A stretch of 64,000 nt of DNA from Cenococcum geophilum 1.58 (Eukaryota > Ascomycota > Dothideomycetes > Gloniales > Gloniaceae), in assembly GCA_001692895.1 (NCBI GenBank), contig KV748204.1, forward strand, positions 1,578,771 to 1,642,770. Reading direction: 5' to 3'. Numbering within the stretch: the first letter of the stretch is position 1; each line of letters begins with the position of its first letter. The position numbers were made by a program, and so were the translations under genes. A model generated the notes under the pieces. It ran no database searches. It saw only the letters and a list, made by a program, of their open reading frames with translations, and was not told the DNA's origin. Shown here one piece after another: positions 35,022 through 46,919 of this stretch.

Positions 35022-37961
35022 GTGTTTACAGCTTAGCTAAGCGCCCGCTTAGTTACTGAGCCGCACGTAATATATACGACCCCCGTTAACATTCGCGGAT
35101 ATCTACGGCCAAGCCTATAGCTAAGCCGTGGACATCTTTAAATGTCTTTACCCCTACTAATTAAGTCGCTAATACGCGCGTACTATTGGCCTATTAGCCC
35201 AGCCATACGCCCGTTTATTTACCCTATACAGTAAGGTTACTTATTTAGTAGGTATACTTTCTCTACCTCTCTTCCCTAGTCTATATCTGCGTATATAGGA
35301 AAATAGGAACCCCCCCTTAGGGCGCAGCTTCTCTAGCAGCGTCCTATATATCTTAAAAATGCCATTAATTAGTTACGTAAAGATTAACGTTGTAAATAAT
35401 ACTAAACTACGCGCTAACGCGTAGAGTATCCTTACCCTTATGTGTTCTAAAAGACCTAAAAATATATCTCTAAATTATAAGCCAAAGCAGAAAGAGTTTA
35501 AGGTAAGTAGGTAGGTACTTTATAAAGTAGTATACTTATAACTAACGCGTATCTTCCTAGGCCTTTTATAAGCGGAAGCAGTACTATAACAGCAATACCA
35601 TTATAGAAGAGAAGCTACTTCTTTTCCTTGTTAAGGAGGTTATAGGCTAGCCACTAAAAGTAAAAAGCTGTAAGGCTAGTAATAACGTGCCTTAGGATAA
35701 GACGCGGCTCTCCTAGCGCTTAGTTTACGGCTATATTACTACCTTAACGGACCTCTACTAGATATAGAAGGGTATAAAAATAAATAGCTACTAGTCCCTA
35801 TAAGAGAATAACGTTAGGGATTACCTAAAGGTTCTATAATAGAGGGACGCGTAGTAGGAAAAGGAGTAGTTTATAAATAAGGGTAGGGATACGCTACTTA
35901 ACGGATATACAGAGGATGAGTTTAAAAGCGTTTACCGCAAGCTATAGACCCGCGGAAACTCCTTACCAAAATACTACCTCTATACGCTTATAGATATCCT
36001 ACTAAGCCACTATATACTTACCTATAGCGGCGATAGGCGCTCCGCCGAGATCTTAGACCTATTTACCTTTAAGTTTAAGGGGAAAGGTTCTACGCGCTAT
36101 ATACCCCTAATATTTACTATATACGCTAGTAAGTAGAACTAATATAGCTACCTTAAAACTATCGGAGCTCTATATAATAAGAAGCCGCTTATCTATATAC
36201 TTAGTAGGCTAGCTTTTTACCTCTTATACTACTAGGACCTTAGCGATAAGCCGTTCCTAGACTTTAGTAAGTAGTTAGCGTAGTATAATATCCGCCTAAT
36301 TAAGAGCAGCGCTAGGGACTATAAGACGGCCTTCTTATATAACTTATAGCGGAAGTAGGTTACTAAAGCATTTTAAGCCATTAGCGTCTTTTTATAGAAG
36401 AAGACCTATATTAGGCGAAGCGCTAGCGCTAAGATAGTAGAGCTAAAAGGGGTTAGTAAGGACTAGATTAGATACGCTAGTAGGTAAAACTAGGAGCAGA
36501 TAGTCGGCTACTACTTAAACTTGCTGCCGTAGGAGTTTATACAGATAATAGCCGGCTATTTACCGTAGATAGGCTGCTTTAAGATTTATAGGGCAAGCGT
36601 TGCCCCCCCTAATATACTACTATTAACGATCTAGCCAGAGCTAGACATCTAAAAGGGTTAGTTTAGCCCTTAAGTTAGCTAGGTTAACAACCTTATAGTT
36701 ATAGGCGCTATAAACCTCCTGTTTTATCTTTAGGAGGTTATCCTATAGGACTTAGTAGTCCTCCGTAAGATGTTCCTAAGTAGCCCTATATAGAACCACC
36801 TAGTCTTCTAGTATAAGGCCTATCTACCCTTTACGTGGAAGGTCGAAGCCTACCTATAATAGGAGAAAGAAGGCCCTAGCTAGCTATTAATACTCTACTA
36901 GGCTATACTGGCTATTATAGACCGCCTAAAGACTATAGACGCCCGAGCACGCGAGCTATAGGCGTTATTTAACTGTATAGCCGAGTTCTAGTAGGCATAG
37001 TCTTTATAGCTTTAATTACTTACATCTAGCAGCCTTACCTTTTAGCTTAAGGTCCCTTTAGCATCTATATATTTACGTCTAACAGCATACCTACCAACGG
37101 TATATTTACTAATAGTACGTCTACTAGCGCCTCTATCTATCACGGAATTAAGTTAGGATATATCGGCCCGGGTAAGCGCTATAGCTTCCCCTTTACCGGC
37201 GCCGCCGCAGCTATAGCTATAGCTATAGCCGTAATAAGGGCCTAAGCCTAAGTAGCCGCCTAAGCAGCTGTCTGTATATTGTATATATTATATAGTAAAG
37301 TCCATACGGGCCCTTTAGCGCGAGTGGACTAAAGGGCTTAAAGGTAATCCTTCTATAGTAGCGCTAGATTCTAAATAGGGTAGTAGATAGTAGGCTAGCT
37401 AGCAGAATAAGCTCTAATAGTACTCCCTACAGCTTAAGGTTATTAAGGAGATTAGGTAGGTCGCGTAGGCCTAAAGGGTTAGTAAGAAAGCGGCTATATA
37501 GTAGGTTAATTAATAGTAGAAGCGGATATAGTGCTTACTAGATTAGCTTTATAAACGGCTTTAAGCGGGTAAAAAAGCTTTAAAATAGTATATATATCTA
37601 ACTTCTAAGGAGTCCTCTTAAAGCCTTTATCTATAGCCCCTTAGGGGCTTATTTTAGTGCGGTATAAGTTTAGTAGGGTACTTATATAATAGCGGCGCCT
37701 AATCTAAAACGTAAATATCTCTATTAACCTATAGCTAATTCTTGCCATCCTAATGCGAGTAGAGAGCCCTTAAACAGCTCTACGTATACCGCTTAATAGG
37801 TGTTAAAAGCGTGACGTTACTGCGGCGTTGCTGGCGATTAAAGATCGACTGTGGATATAGGGTAATATCTATATAGCGCTAAGCGTATAGGCCTCCTACT
37901 TACCAAATTATAACTTAGCGGCTGATTTAGCTATATAAATCGAACCGTAGATATACTATTA
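35022..37961 (+). mobile_element. Crypton-like unit, copy 3
   Basis: 2,940 bp from junction octamer (TGTTTACA, 35023) to the next (TGTTTACG, 37963). Heavily RIP-mutated throughout. It contains the best-delimited recombinase pseudogene (35440-37621) and a palindromic possible terminator AGCCCCTTAGGGGCT at 37635-37649, 13 bp after the stop. Confidence 0.87.
35440..37621 (+). pseudogene. Crypton-type tyrosine recombinase, RIP-inactivated (copy 3)
   Basis: This copy fixes the gene structure. Exon 1 is 35440-35502 with ATG intact, the intron 35503-35560, and exon 2 35561-37621 ends TCC-TCT-TAA. Exon 2 is exactly 686 codons plus stop, so the frame is 707 codons in all with no indel, interrupted only by TAG/TAA at likely Gln positions. 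The recombinase histidine is Tyr (KTYIRRSASAKI). Tyr in YYLNL near 36510 is kept. The product would be DNA-binding and nuclear; family knowledge assigns such proteins cut-and-paste circle excision and integration without target-site duplications. Confidence 0.87.
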
Positions 37962-40900
37962 GTGTTTACGGCTTAGCTAAGCGCCCGCTTAGTCGCTGAG
38001 CCGTATATAATATATACGACCCCCATTAACATTCGCGGATATCTACGGCCAAGCCTATAGCCAAGCCGTGGACATCTTTAAATGTCTTTACCCCTACTAA
38101 TCAAGTCGCTAATACGCGCGTACTATTGGCCTATTAGCCCAGCCATACGCCCGTTTATTTACCCTATACGGTAAAGTTACTTATTTAGTAGGTATACTTT
38201 CTCTACCTTTTCTCCCTAGTCTATATTTGCGTATATAGGAAAATAGGAACCCCCCCTTAGGGCGTAGCTTCTCTAGCAGCGTCCTATATATCTTAAAAAT
38301 ACCATTAATTAGTTATGTAAAGATTAACGTTACGAATAATGCCGAACTACGCGCTAACGCGTAGAGTATCTTTACCCTTATATATTCCGAGAGATCTAAA
38401 AATACGTCTTTAAATTATAAGCCGAAGTAGAAAGAGTTTAAGGTAAGTAGGTAGGTGCTTTATAGAGTAGTATACTTATAACTAATACACGTTTTTCTAG
38501 GCCTTTTATAAGCGGAAGTAGTACTATAATAGTAATACCGTTATAGAAGAGAAGCTACTTCTTTTTTTTATTAAGGAGGTTATAGGCCAGCCACTAAAAG
38601 TAAAAAGCCGTAAGGCTAGTAATAATATGCCCTAGAATAAGACGCGGCTCTCCTAGCGCTTAGTTTATGGCTATATTACTACCCTAATAGACTTCTACTA
38701 GATGTAGAAGGGTATAAGGATAAATAGCTACTAGTCCCCGTAGGAGGATAATATTAGGGATTACCTAAAGGTTCTATAACGGAGGGACGCGTAGTGGGAA
38801 AAGGAGTAGTTTATAGATAAGGGTAGGGATATACTACTTAATGGATATATAGAGGACGAGTTTAAGAGTGTTTGCCGCGAGCTATAGGCCTGTAGAGACT
38901 CCTTACTAGAATACTACCTTTATATACTTGTAGATATCCTACTAGGCTACTATATATTTACCCGCGGTAGTAATAGGCGCTCCGCCGAGATCTTAGACCT
39001 ATTTACCTTTAAGTTTAAGGGGGAAGGTCCTACGCGCTATATGCCCCTAATATTTACTATATACGCTAGTAAGTAGAACTAATATAGCCGCCTTAAGACT
39101 ATTAGAGCTCTATATAATAAGAAGCCGCTTATCTATATACTTAGCGGGCTAGCTTTCTACCTCCTATACTACTAGGACCTTAGTAATAAGCCGTTCCTAG
39201 ACTTTAATAAGTGGTTAGCGTAGTATAATATCCGCCTAATTAAGAGCAGCGCTAGGGACCGTAAGACGGCCTTCTCGTATAACTTATAGCGGGAGTAGGT
39301 TACTAAGGCATTCTAGGCTATTAGCGTCTTTTTATAAAAGAAGACCTATATTAGGCGAAGCGCTAGCGCTAAAATAGTGAAGCTAAAAGGGGTTAGCAAG
39401 GACCAGATTAAACGCGCTAGTAGGTAAAACTAGGAGTAAATAGTTAGCTACTACTTAAACTCGCTACCGCGGGAGTTTATACGGACAATAGCCGGCTATT
39501 TGCCGTAGATAGGCTGCTTTAAGATTTATAGGGCAAGCGTTGCCCCCCTTAATATACTACTGTTAATAATCTAGCTAAAGCTAAACATCTAAAAGGGTTA
39601 GTTTAGCCTTTAGGTTGGCTAGGTTAACAACCTTACGGCTATAGGCACTATAAACCTCCTATTTTATCTCTAGGAGGTTATCCTATAGAACTTAGTAGTC
39701 CTCTATAAGATATTCCTAAGTAGCCCTATATAAAACCACCTAGTTTTTTAGTATAAGGCCTATCTACCCTTTACGCGGAAGGTTAAAGCCTACCTATAGT
39801 AGGAGGAAGAAGGCCCTAGCTAGCTATTAATACTTTACTAGGCTATACTAGCTATTATAAACCGCCTAAAGACTATAGACGCCCAAGTACGCAAGCTATA
39901 GGTGTTATTTAACTATATAGCCAAGTCCTAGTAGGCGCAGTCTTTATAGCTTTAATTACTTATATTTAGCAGCCTTACCTTTTAGCTTAAGGTCCCTTTA
40001 GTATCCGTATATTTACGTCTAACAGTATACCTACTAACGGTACGTCTACCAATAGTACGTCTACTAGCGCCTTTATCTATTACGGAATTAAGCTAGAATA
40101 TATTAGCCTAGGTAAGCACTATAGCTTCCCCTTTACTAGCGCCGCTATAGCTATAGCTATAGCTATAGCTATAGTAAGGGCCTAAGCCCAAGCAGCCGCC
40201 TAAGTAGCCGCCTATATATTGTATATGCCGTATAATAAAGTCTATATAGGCCCTTTAGCGCGAGTAGACTAAAGGGCTTAGAGGTAATCCTTTTATAGCA
40301 GCGCTAGATTCTAAATAGGGTAGTAAATAGTAGGCTAGCTGGTAGAACGAGCTCTAATAGTACTCCCTATAGCTTAAGGTTATTAAGGAAATTAGGCGGG
40401 TTGCGTAGGCCTAAAGGGTTAGCAAGGAAGCGGCTATATAGTAGGTTAATTAACAGCAGAAGCGGATATAGTGCTCGCTAGATTAGCTTTATAAACGGCT
40501 TTAAGTAGGTAAAAAAGCTTTAAAATAGTATATATATTTAACTTTTAAGGAGTCCTCTTAAAGCCTTTATCTATAGCCCCTTAGGGGCTTATTTTAGTGC
40601 AGTATAAGTTTAGTAGGGTACTTATATAATAGTAGCGCCTAATTTAAAACGCAAATATCTCTATTAACCTACGGCCAATTCTTGCCATCCTAGTGCGAGC
40701 AGAGAGCCCTTGGACAGCTCTACGTATACCACTTAACGGGTGTTAAGAGCGCGACGTTGCTACGGCGTTGCTGGCGATTAAAGATTGACTGTGAATATGG
40801 GGTAATATCCACATGGCGCTGAGCGCACGGGCCTCCTGCCTACCAAATTGTGACTTAGCGGCTAATTTAGCCATACAAATCAAACCGTGGACATACTATT
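37962..40900 (+). mobile_element. Crypton-like unit, copy 4 (with recombinase pseudogene)
   Basis: Column-for-column alignable with copy 3 at an offset of 2,940 bp. The pseudogene spans 38380-40561: the first codon is ATA rather than ATG, the intron is 38443-38500, the stop TAA 40559-40561. The array ends where the next junction octamer TGTTCACG (40903-40910) is followed by an unrelated inverted-repeat element instead of a fifth copy. Confidence 0.86.
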
Positions 40901-41404
40901 GATGTTCACGACCAGCTTCACCCCCCCCCTTTAGCAAGCGCTGCGAGATTTTAAATTCGCTACGCGTATCCAACCTCGCTTAATTGCTACTAGCCGTACG
41001 TAGTACCTGTAGCGAACGGCTGTNGCCACACGCAAGGACCTTTTTGGTTGCCCTAGAGAAACGCCTTGGTTGGCTAGGGGAATTAAATTAAAGACGTACG
41101 CTTCCTCTTCTCCCCCTTCTCCCACCGTAACTACGCCTCCCTTGTGGCCGCCAGAACGCGAATACAACGCTGTCTCTGCAGAGAGGTCNATGAAATTTAG
41201 CAATATCATACGGGTGGAAACCTCACGATATCTGGTGAAGATCACGACACTGCGGGATCGCGACGTTCTTGCAGCCAAGCATATGGCTTCGCTACAATTA
41301 CTATGTACAGCTGGCGGCAATCAAGCGAGATTGGATGCGCGTAGCGAATTTGAAATCTCGCAGCGCTCGCTAAAGGGGGGGGGGTGAAGCTGGTCGTGAA
41401 CATC
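40901..41404. mobile_element. 504-bp terminal-inverted-repeat element
   Basis: The two ends are inverted copies of each other for about 118 bp: GATGTTCACGACCAGCTTCA at 40901 and its complement ending at 41404, continuing through a poly-C/poly-G run and AGCGCTGCGAGATTT. Most mismatches put T or A on the left arm (CAAATT/TAAATT, GCGCAT/GCGTAT), as if RIP hit only that side. No target-site duplication is evident. Two N calls (41024, 41190) lie inside. The interior ORFs are mirror images with no known family. Confidence 0.75.
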
Positions 41405-42321
41405 GCTGTATGGTGGGCCAACCGCCAACGCCCAAAATTTACTTACAGTCGCTTCGGAAAAAGACGATCAAATGTCAGAAACCATGATCAACCACCGAAT
41501 CCTCGCCTGTTTGAACCTTTTTTCTATACTCGCGCATGAGAACACCCATCCTGCATGCTAATGTATCGCTGTCGCCTATATCTCGAAGCCATTTAAAGCC
41601 GATATTATTTCTTATTTTAGTTAGCGCCATAACGCATAGGAGGAAAGCTAAAGCACCTAAAAATACTATAAAGAACACTTCTAAAGCGCCTAAAGAAGTA
41701 GACCTTACTATTAAACCTATACTACCTATACCGACACCTCTTTATATTATAGAATAGCCCAAAGATTTTTTAAGCCTTTATCCTAAATATAAATATTTAG
41801 TAATATCCTAGCTATTCCATTTAGAGCCTTTAAATACTAAGTATTTATTGCTTAAAATATATATTAAGCTATAAACATTATAGCCTTTAATCTTTCTGGC
41901 TTAATTAATTAACTACTATTATTGCGTTATTAAATCCGAAGGATCCTATAATACCTAAAGAAAGTAAACGATATAGATAAATAATGCGAAGTAAAGAAAA
42001 TAATAGAAGTATAGTTAAAGCATAAACGAAAGGCTTAAAGGGTTAATCTTAATGTTAAATATAAGGCCGCTATAACTATTAATATATCCACTAATACTAA
42101 AAACGCTAAAATTACTATAGTTATTTAGACGGCGCTTTAAGCAGTAAATATTTTAACTAAAGTAGTAGCTAATAAATAGGTAGAGTTCTTTAGTAAGGAT
42201 TATAATAATATAGTAGAGGAAGCTATTAGTAAAAAGAAGGTGTTAACTACTACTAAAATATAGAAAAGAGGCTTCTAAATGGCGTAATTATATAGAAGCT
42301 AAAGGTAAATGTCTATATATA
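41405..42321. repeat. RIP-degraded repeat DNA, unassigned
   Basis: The first 200 bp (to about 41600) look barely mutated and may be old host sequence. The rest is TA-rich with stop-ridden Lys/Leu-rich reading on the plus strand, typical of RIP-destroyed transposon coding sequence. I cannot name the element. Confidence 0.5.
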
Positions 42322-42421
42322 TGTAAGAGTATATATATTAGGTCCCGCAAGAGTCGCAATAGGTTCGCAATCACTCTTTATCTTTTTGGCCGTATGGCGA
42401 CGTAGTGCGGGACACGTTACA
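42322..42421. mobile_element. 100-bp RIP-poor TGTAA...TTACA insert (solo LTR-like)
   Basis: Begins TGTAAGAG and ends CGTTACA. It contains GTCCCGCA/TGCGGGAC inverted arms and is clearly less TA-rich than its surroundings. Flanks ATATA (42317-42321) and ATACA (42422-42426) differ by one C/T in a CpA context, so could be a 5-bp duplication with one side mutated. It folds as a hairpin but does not have tRNA arm order. Confidence 0.4.
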
Positions 42422-44076
42422 ATACACTACCTTTAATAGCACTATAAGAATAAAAAGTACGATATTATATACTATTTTAAATTCAACTTAAAGTACTATC
42501 TAATATAACCCTACTACTTAGCGTATTAGTTAGAATTAATAGAATAGAAAAAAGCTATAGTAAATATATTAGATGTATTCTTACTATTAAAGATTAAATA
42601 TAGTAAGTACCTATAGGATATAGAGGATAAAAAAGATATAAAGGTGTCTTTAAATAGCTATAAGTACTATTAAACTAACTCTTATAGTATAAATAAATTG
42701 ATAAATTCTTTTCTCTAATAGCGGCAGCATAAGAGGCTTATACTATAGTTATATTATTATTATTCATTTATTGCTTAACGTCTAATTTAGATCTAATGCT
42801 AAGACTTACTATTTATAGTATATATTTGATCTGGAGCTGTATTAGAGTTCCTGGAGCTCTATTAGCTTTTTGGTATATAGAGTGGATTTGGGGGTTAAAT
42901 CCACTTCACTCCAATCTAACAAGATCACTGTCCGCATAATGGTATTAAAATACGGATTAGGACCTCTACCTTTACCTAAAACGATTGCGTATACTGCAGA
43001 GTAGATACACCAGTAGACGCTGGCAGATCGCATCTGCTTATAGTAGTAGATACAGATTAGGAGATAAGGGAGACAGTAGCTACCTATTAGGGCTATCTAG
43101 ATCGTACGCGATTATCTCCTAAGGCAATTGGTATACCTGTATATGATTGGCAGTATAGCGGTATAGCTCTGCCCCAATGGCAACCCGAAGGCGATTTAAT
43201 TGCTATTTAAAAGCTTTCTAGTAGGAGTTATGGGGGATCCTACACGATTAAGCTTATAATACTGTCGATCGGTAGTCCGTGCACCGATAAGTAAGTAAAG
43301 AATAAGGACTCTGTCTATTAAATGTGGCTCTATAGCCTCTATATATATATAAGGAAGAAGGGGCAGTAGACTATGTCGGTAACCGGGGTTGACCGAGTTG
43401 CTGACCGAGATGGTAGTAAGATGGCGGTAAGGAAACCCGTTTTAAAACCTGACCTGGATCGACATACCCCCCTAGCTTTAAGCCCCTATAGGTTAAAGCT
43501 GCATCACGGGTCTTAGTATGGTGTTAAGTTAAATATTCCTATATCTTTCTCCTTACTTACCTTTATAGATTTAGATCCTTTCCTTAATATTAACTAAATT
43601 TAGTTAATAAATAAATATCTTATACTTCTACCTTTATAACGGCGCTGTAGCACACCACCTACTAAATTCTGCTATATTCTGCCGACCTATAATTGGCTCG
43701 CCTATTACTAGCGCCTTAGCGGCTGCTACTATATATTTATTTACTTTGGTCCTAGCAACCCCCTTTTCTTTCTCTTTAGCTTAGTATCTTTATAATATAG
43801 TATTTTACAAGCTTTAGTTTAGAGGCATTTATATAAGCTATAACATTATACTAAGCTTACCCTATACTGCCTAGGAAGGCCTTAATAATATCCTACCCTA
43901 AAAGAAACTTTATCTGCAATAACGTGTTAACGCGCTATACTTAGACACTAAAATAACTCTACGCTACCTAGGAAGGCCTTAATAATATCCTACTTTATAA
44001 GCTAGATAGAACTAGACCTATACCTCTAGAATTAAAACTAAAGCGTATAATACTAATAAACCTTAGAAAGCTAATA
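42422..44076. repeat. RIP-affected retrotransposon leader region
   Basis: 42840-43500 is only partly mutated and contains direct repeats (CTGGAGCTGTATTAG / CTGGAGCTCTATTAG near 42832-42866) and no ORF. Around 43690-43735 a stretch (AATTGGCTCGCC...CTAGCGCCTTAGCGG) is echoed at about 60003-60045. This may be the left LTR and leader of the retrotransposon whose gag starts at 44077. Boundaries are not resolved. Confidence 0.4.
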
Positions 44077-46337
44077 ATGGCACCTAAAGTAAGCTTATTA
44101 AAAAGAGCTGCCTTTACCTAAGAGGAACCTAAGATCTAATTAGGATTAGAGGTTAAAGATAATAATAACTTTATAGACGTATATAAGCAGATTTATGCCC
44201 TTACGGCCAGCTAGAAAGCTAATTATCTTAAATTAAAAATATATATATGAGACTCCATAAGAGATCCCAGAAAGCCTTACAGCTCTATAACATAGCCTAG
44301 CTTCCCTTTTTTAAAGCCCTAGCTAACCTATTTACTCTACTAAATATAATATACTAGGGAGTATGGATATAATAACAAAGTAATTAAAGTTTGTTAAGCT
44401 TTTTAACCCCTAACCCCTATTTAACGGGATAAACCCTACCTTTAAGAATTAGAGGATCTAAGTATAAAGAAAACTCCGCGTTAACTATAACTACTTCCCC
44501 TCTAAAAAAGCTAAGATGCTTTACCTCTTTAGTTAAACTATAGGAGATGCCTAACGTTACCTTTAAGCTAAATTTAAGGACGACTCCCCTATTCGCTTTA
44601 CATCTATTAGTAAAATACTATAGTATTTAGCCGCTATATATATAAACCTAAATAAAGCATAGGATATATGTTATAACTATAATAGCTTAATAATAAAGTT
44701 AAACTAATCCTTTACTAAGTTTTAGACTTAATTCTTATANTTAGNNNGNNAAGGCTAGGTTCCNCTTAAGAANTACTGTTTAGACCTATATAATAAGCTA
44801 ACGGTTTAACTATAAGAGAAGATTATAGTAGCCTTAAACGACCTACTAACCTACTAAAGACTTACAGTCTAATATTTATTACTTAACTTAGAACTAAAGT
44901 AAATTAATACCCGTTCTAATTAATAAAAAAGGGCTTATAGTGATTAAAACTTATTAGCTATACCTATAGGAGCTAGAGTAGGAAGATAAGCTATAATAGC
45001 TCTTATACTAAAATTAGTTATATCTATGTACTAGTAAGCCTCGCCTAACTAGCTATATACTATACTATTAACTAGTACTTATTGCAATACCCTAATTAAC
45101 CCTACCTTGGCTATATACTATAACTATAATAAAAAGGGTTACTTTACCTTATTTTACCTAGAGCTAAAGGATATAGGCGATATTAAGGAGATAGAGGAAA
45201 AAGAAATATCTAATAAGTTAGGAAAAAAAGAACCCTAGGGAAAGACTCCCCCCTAGGGTACCCTATTGGTCTTAAAGAGATTAATCTTAGTTAGTTAATA
45301 GGTAGAAAGTATTTTACTATTCTATATATAGTATCTTAAAATAGATATAGAGTAAATATAACCGCCTTTATAAATACTACCTTATATAAATAATGTTGCT
45401 AAATTTTCTAAAGGGGTGTTCGGTTGCAAATTGGCCTCCATATTCATAATCTGTCAATCCGTGCGCTTTTTAGTGTCACCCGTTTTGTAATTAGTGGCGG
45501 CTACCATTTGAATATGTAATTGAGTCGACTGTTCGGTTAAGGCTCCATATTTGACTTCGCATAATACATGATTGACGTTGGTGAGCGATTCGAATGAGCC
45601 CCTCTCTGCCACTAGGCCTCTATCGCGACTCCCTATTTTAGTATGGCAATGGAGCCTCCTCCTCGGCCAACACCCTCTCTGCGATCGACGTTTTCTACGC
45701 CTTCGCCGCCTCCCGTGCGACCCGTAGTCGAGTTACAGTGACACCTGCGACGCCCCTAGAAATAAGCTTATCGCGTTTACGAGGTTAAGACAATAATATT
45801 ATATAAGGCTTGCAAATGCGACAGCAGTATCGCGGTTGAGGCGTGGAGTCGCCATATCACGAGAAGTCGTCACTTTGGCGCGTATGTGGGAGCTCCATAT
45901 TAATATGGAATATGGAATGGAGCTTAAAGCTACATATTGAAATGGTGCCAAGAACCTCATTTCAACTACTGTATACAGTATAGCTTGCAAATTTGACGCG
46001 CTTACCGATATGGAGGAGCTTCATATTCAAAAGTCGTCAGATTTACCGAACACCCACCTCATATTCAGATTTGAGCTCCATTTCGGTTACAATATGGAGG
46101 CTCCATATTGAATATGGAGGTGCAACCGAACACCCCCTAAATATAAAAGCCACCTAATTAGAGAAGCCTATCTAGGTAAAAGGCTATAACGGCCAAGCTA
46201 GTCGGCCAGTTACCTTTATCTTAAAATTATATATTGCTTTTAACGGATAGCGCTAATATAGTATCCCTTTCTATATTCTAAACCTAGGGTCCTATAATAT
46301 AAATCCTTAGCTAAAAATTAATATTCTATTTTAATAT
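44077..46337 (+). pseudogene. retrotransposon gag-protease remnant (outermost element)
   Basis: From ATG 44077 (MAPKVSLLKRAAFT-stop-EE) a gag-like protein can be followed: LFNGINPTFK, KMLYLFSQTIGDAQRYLQAKF, FTSISKILQYLAAIYI. Near 45370 lies a retroviral-type protease site (INTTLY where DTG is expected). Stops are TAG/TAA at likely Gln positions. The frame is interrupted at 45413-46136 by a Harbinger-like insert and resumes after it as SRPVTFILKLYIAFNG-like, until the copia-type element cuts in at 46338. Sequence beyond 60995 may be its continuation. N runs at 44740-44772. Confidence 0.6.
45413..46136. mobile_element. Harbinger-like non-autonomous element (724 bp)
   Basis: Ends GGGGTGTTCGGTTGCA (45413) and TGCAACCGAACACCCC (to 46136) are perfect inverted repeats. 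They are flanked by CTAAA on both sides (45408-45412, 46137-46141), which includes the TAA expected of PIF/Harbinger insertion. GGGTGTTCGGTT ends are typical of that superfamily. The interior is scarcely RIP-mutated. It retains a Pro-rich start (MAMEPPPRPTPSLRSTF, about 45645) of what may be a lost transposon protein. Several CTCCATATT/AATATGGAG words form internal palindromes. Confidence 0.8.
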
Positions 46338-46503
46338 TGTCGGGAATGAGGCAAGCGGTCGTCACGTAACGCCGCGGCACTAGCGTGGCGAGGAGTCTTA
46401 GGCTCTTCGCCCTTTCTCATTCCAATTAATAAGCTTTATTAACCAACATTATTATAACCTACTCGAGTAGTTGTTATTGGTAAGTCACCCTATATAACTA
46501 ATA
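46338..46503 (+). repeat. 5' LTR of the copia-type element
   Basis: 166 bp; TGTCGGGAATG...AACTAATA. Contains an unmutated GC block (CGTAACGCCGCGGCACTAGCG) shared with the 3' copy. Confidence 0.78.
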
Positions 46504-46919
46504 CTAATTAGTGGTTAAATATATAGTTAACTATAGAGTAGCTAGGTTTTTGAATAGAAGAGATAGTCTCGTATAGGGGTGCTATATGCGCTTATATGGA
46601 ATAGATTCTAGCAATACTGCGCTACCTTAAACTTACGGAAAACTAGTAATAGAAGTGTTACTAAGTACTAGAAGATACTAAGTTGCGTTTATTATATAGA
46701 ACAACCACGTTTATAAAGATTTGGTCGAGTACTTTAGGTCAGAAGTGTTACTAAACCTATAGTCCTAAGTTAACATCTAAAACGCGTTAAACGACGTCTA
46801 AAACGCGTTAAATAATATCTTAAATTACCTACTTCTTAATAGTAAACCTACGAGATCCTATAAAACCAAAAATCCTACCTACCTTTAACGTACAACACCC
46901 CGTCGATTCTATACCTATT

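Noticed and set aside
29607-40561. Possible alternative genetic code (TAG/TAA read as Gln)
   Set aside because: Host genes in the same window use TAG and TAA as normal stops; the pattern is explained by CpA-to-TpA RIP.
28855-40910. CRISPR-like or rDNA-like tandem array
   Set aside because: The unit is 2.9 kb and protein-coding; no rRNA motifs, no short repeat-spacer structure.
42342-42415. tRNA-like hairpin (GTCCCGCA...TGCGGGAC with GGTTCGCAATC)
   Set aside because: The T-loop-like word lies in the 5' half and no anticodon arm can be placed, so the order is wrong for a tRNA.
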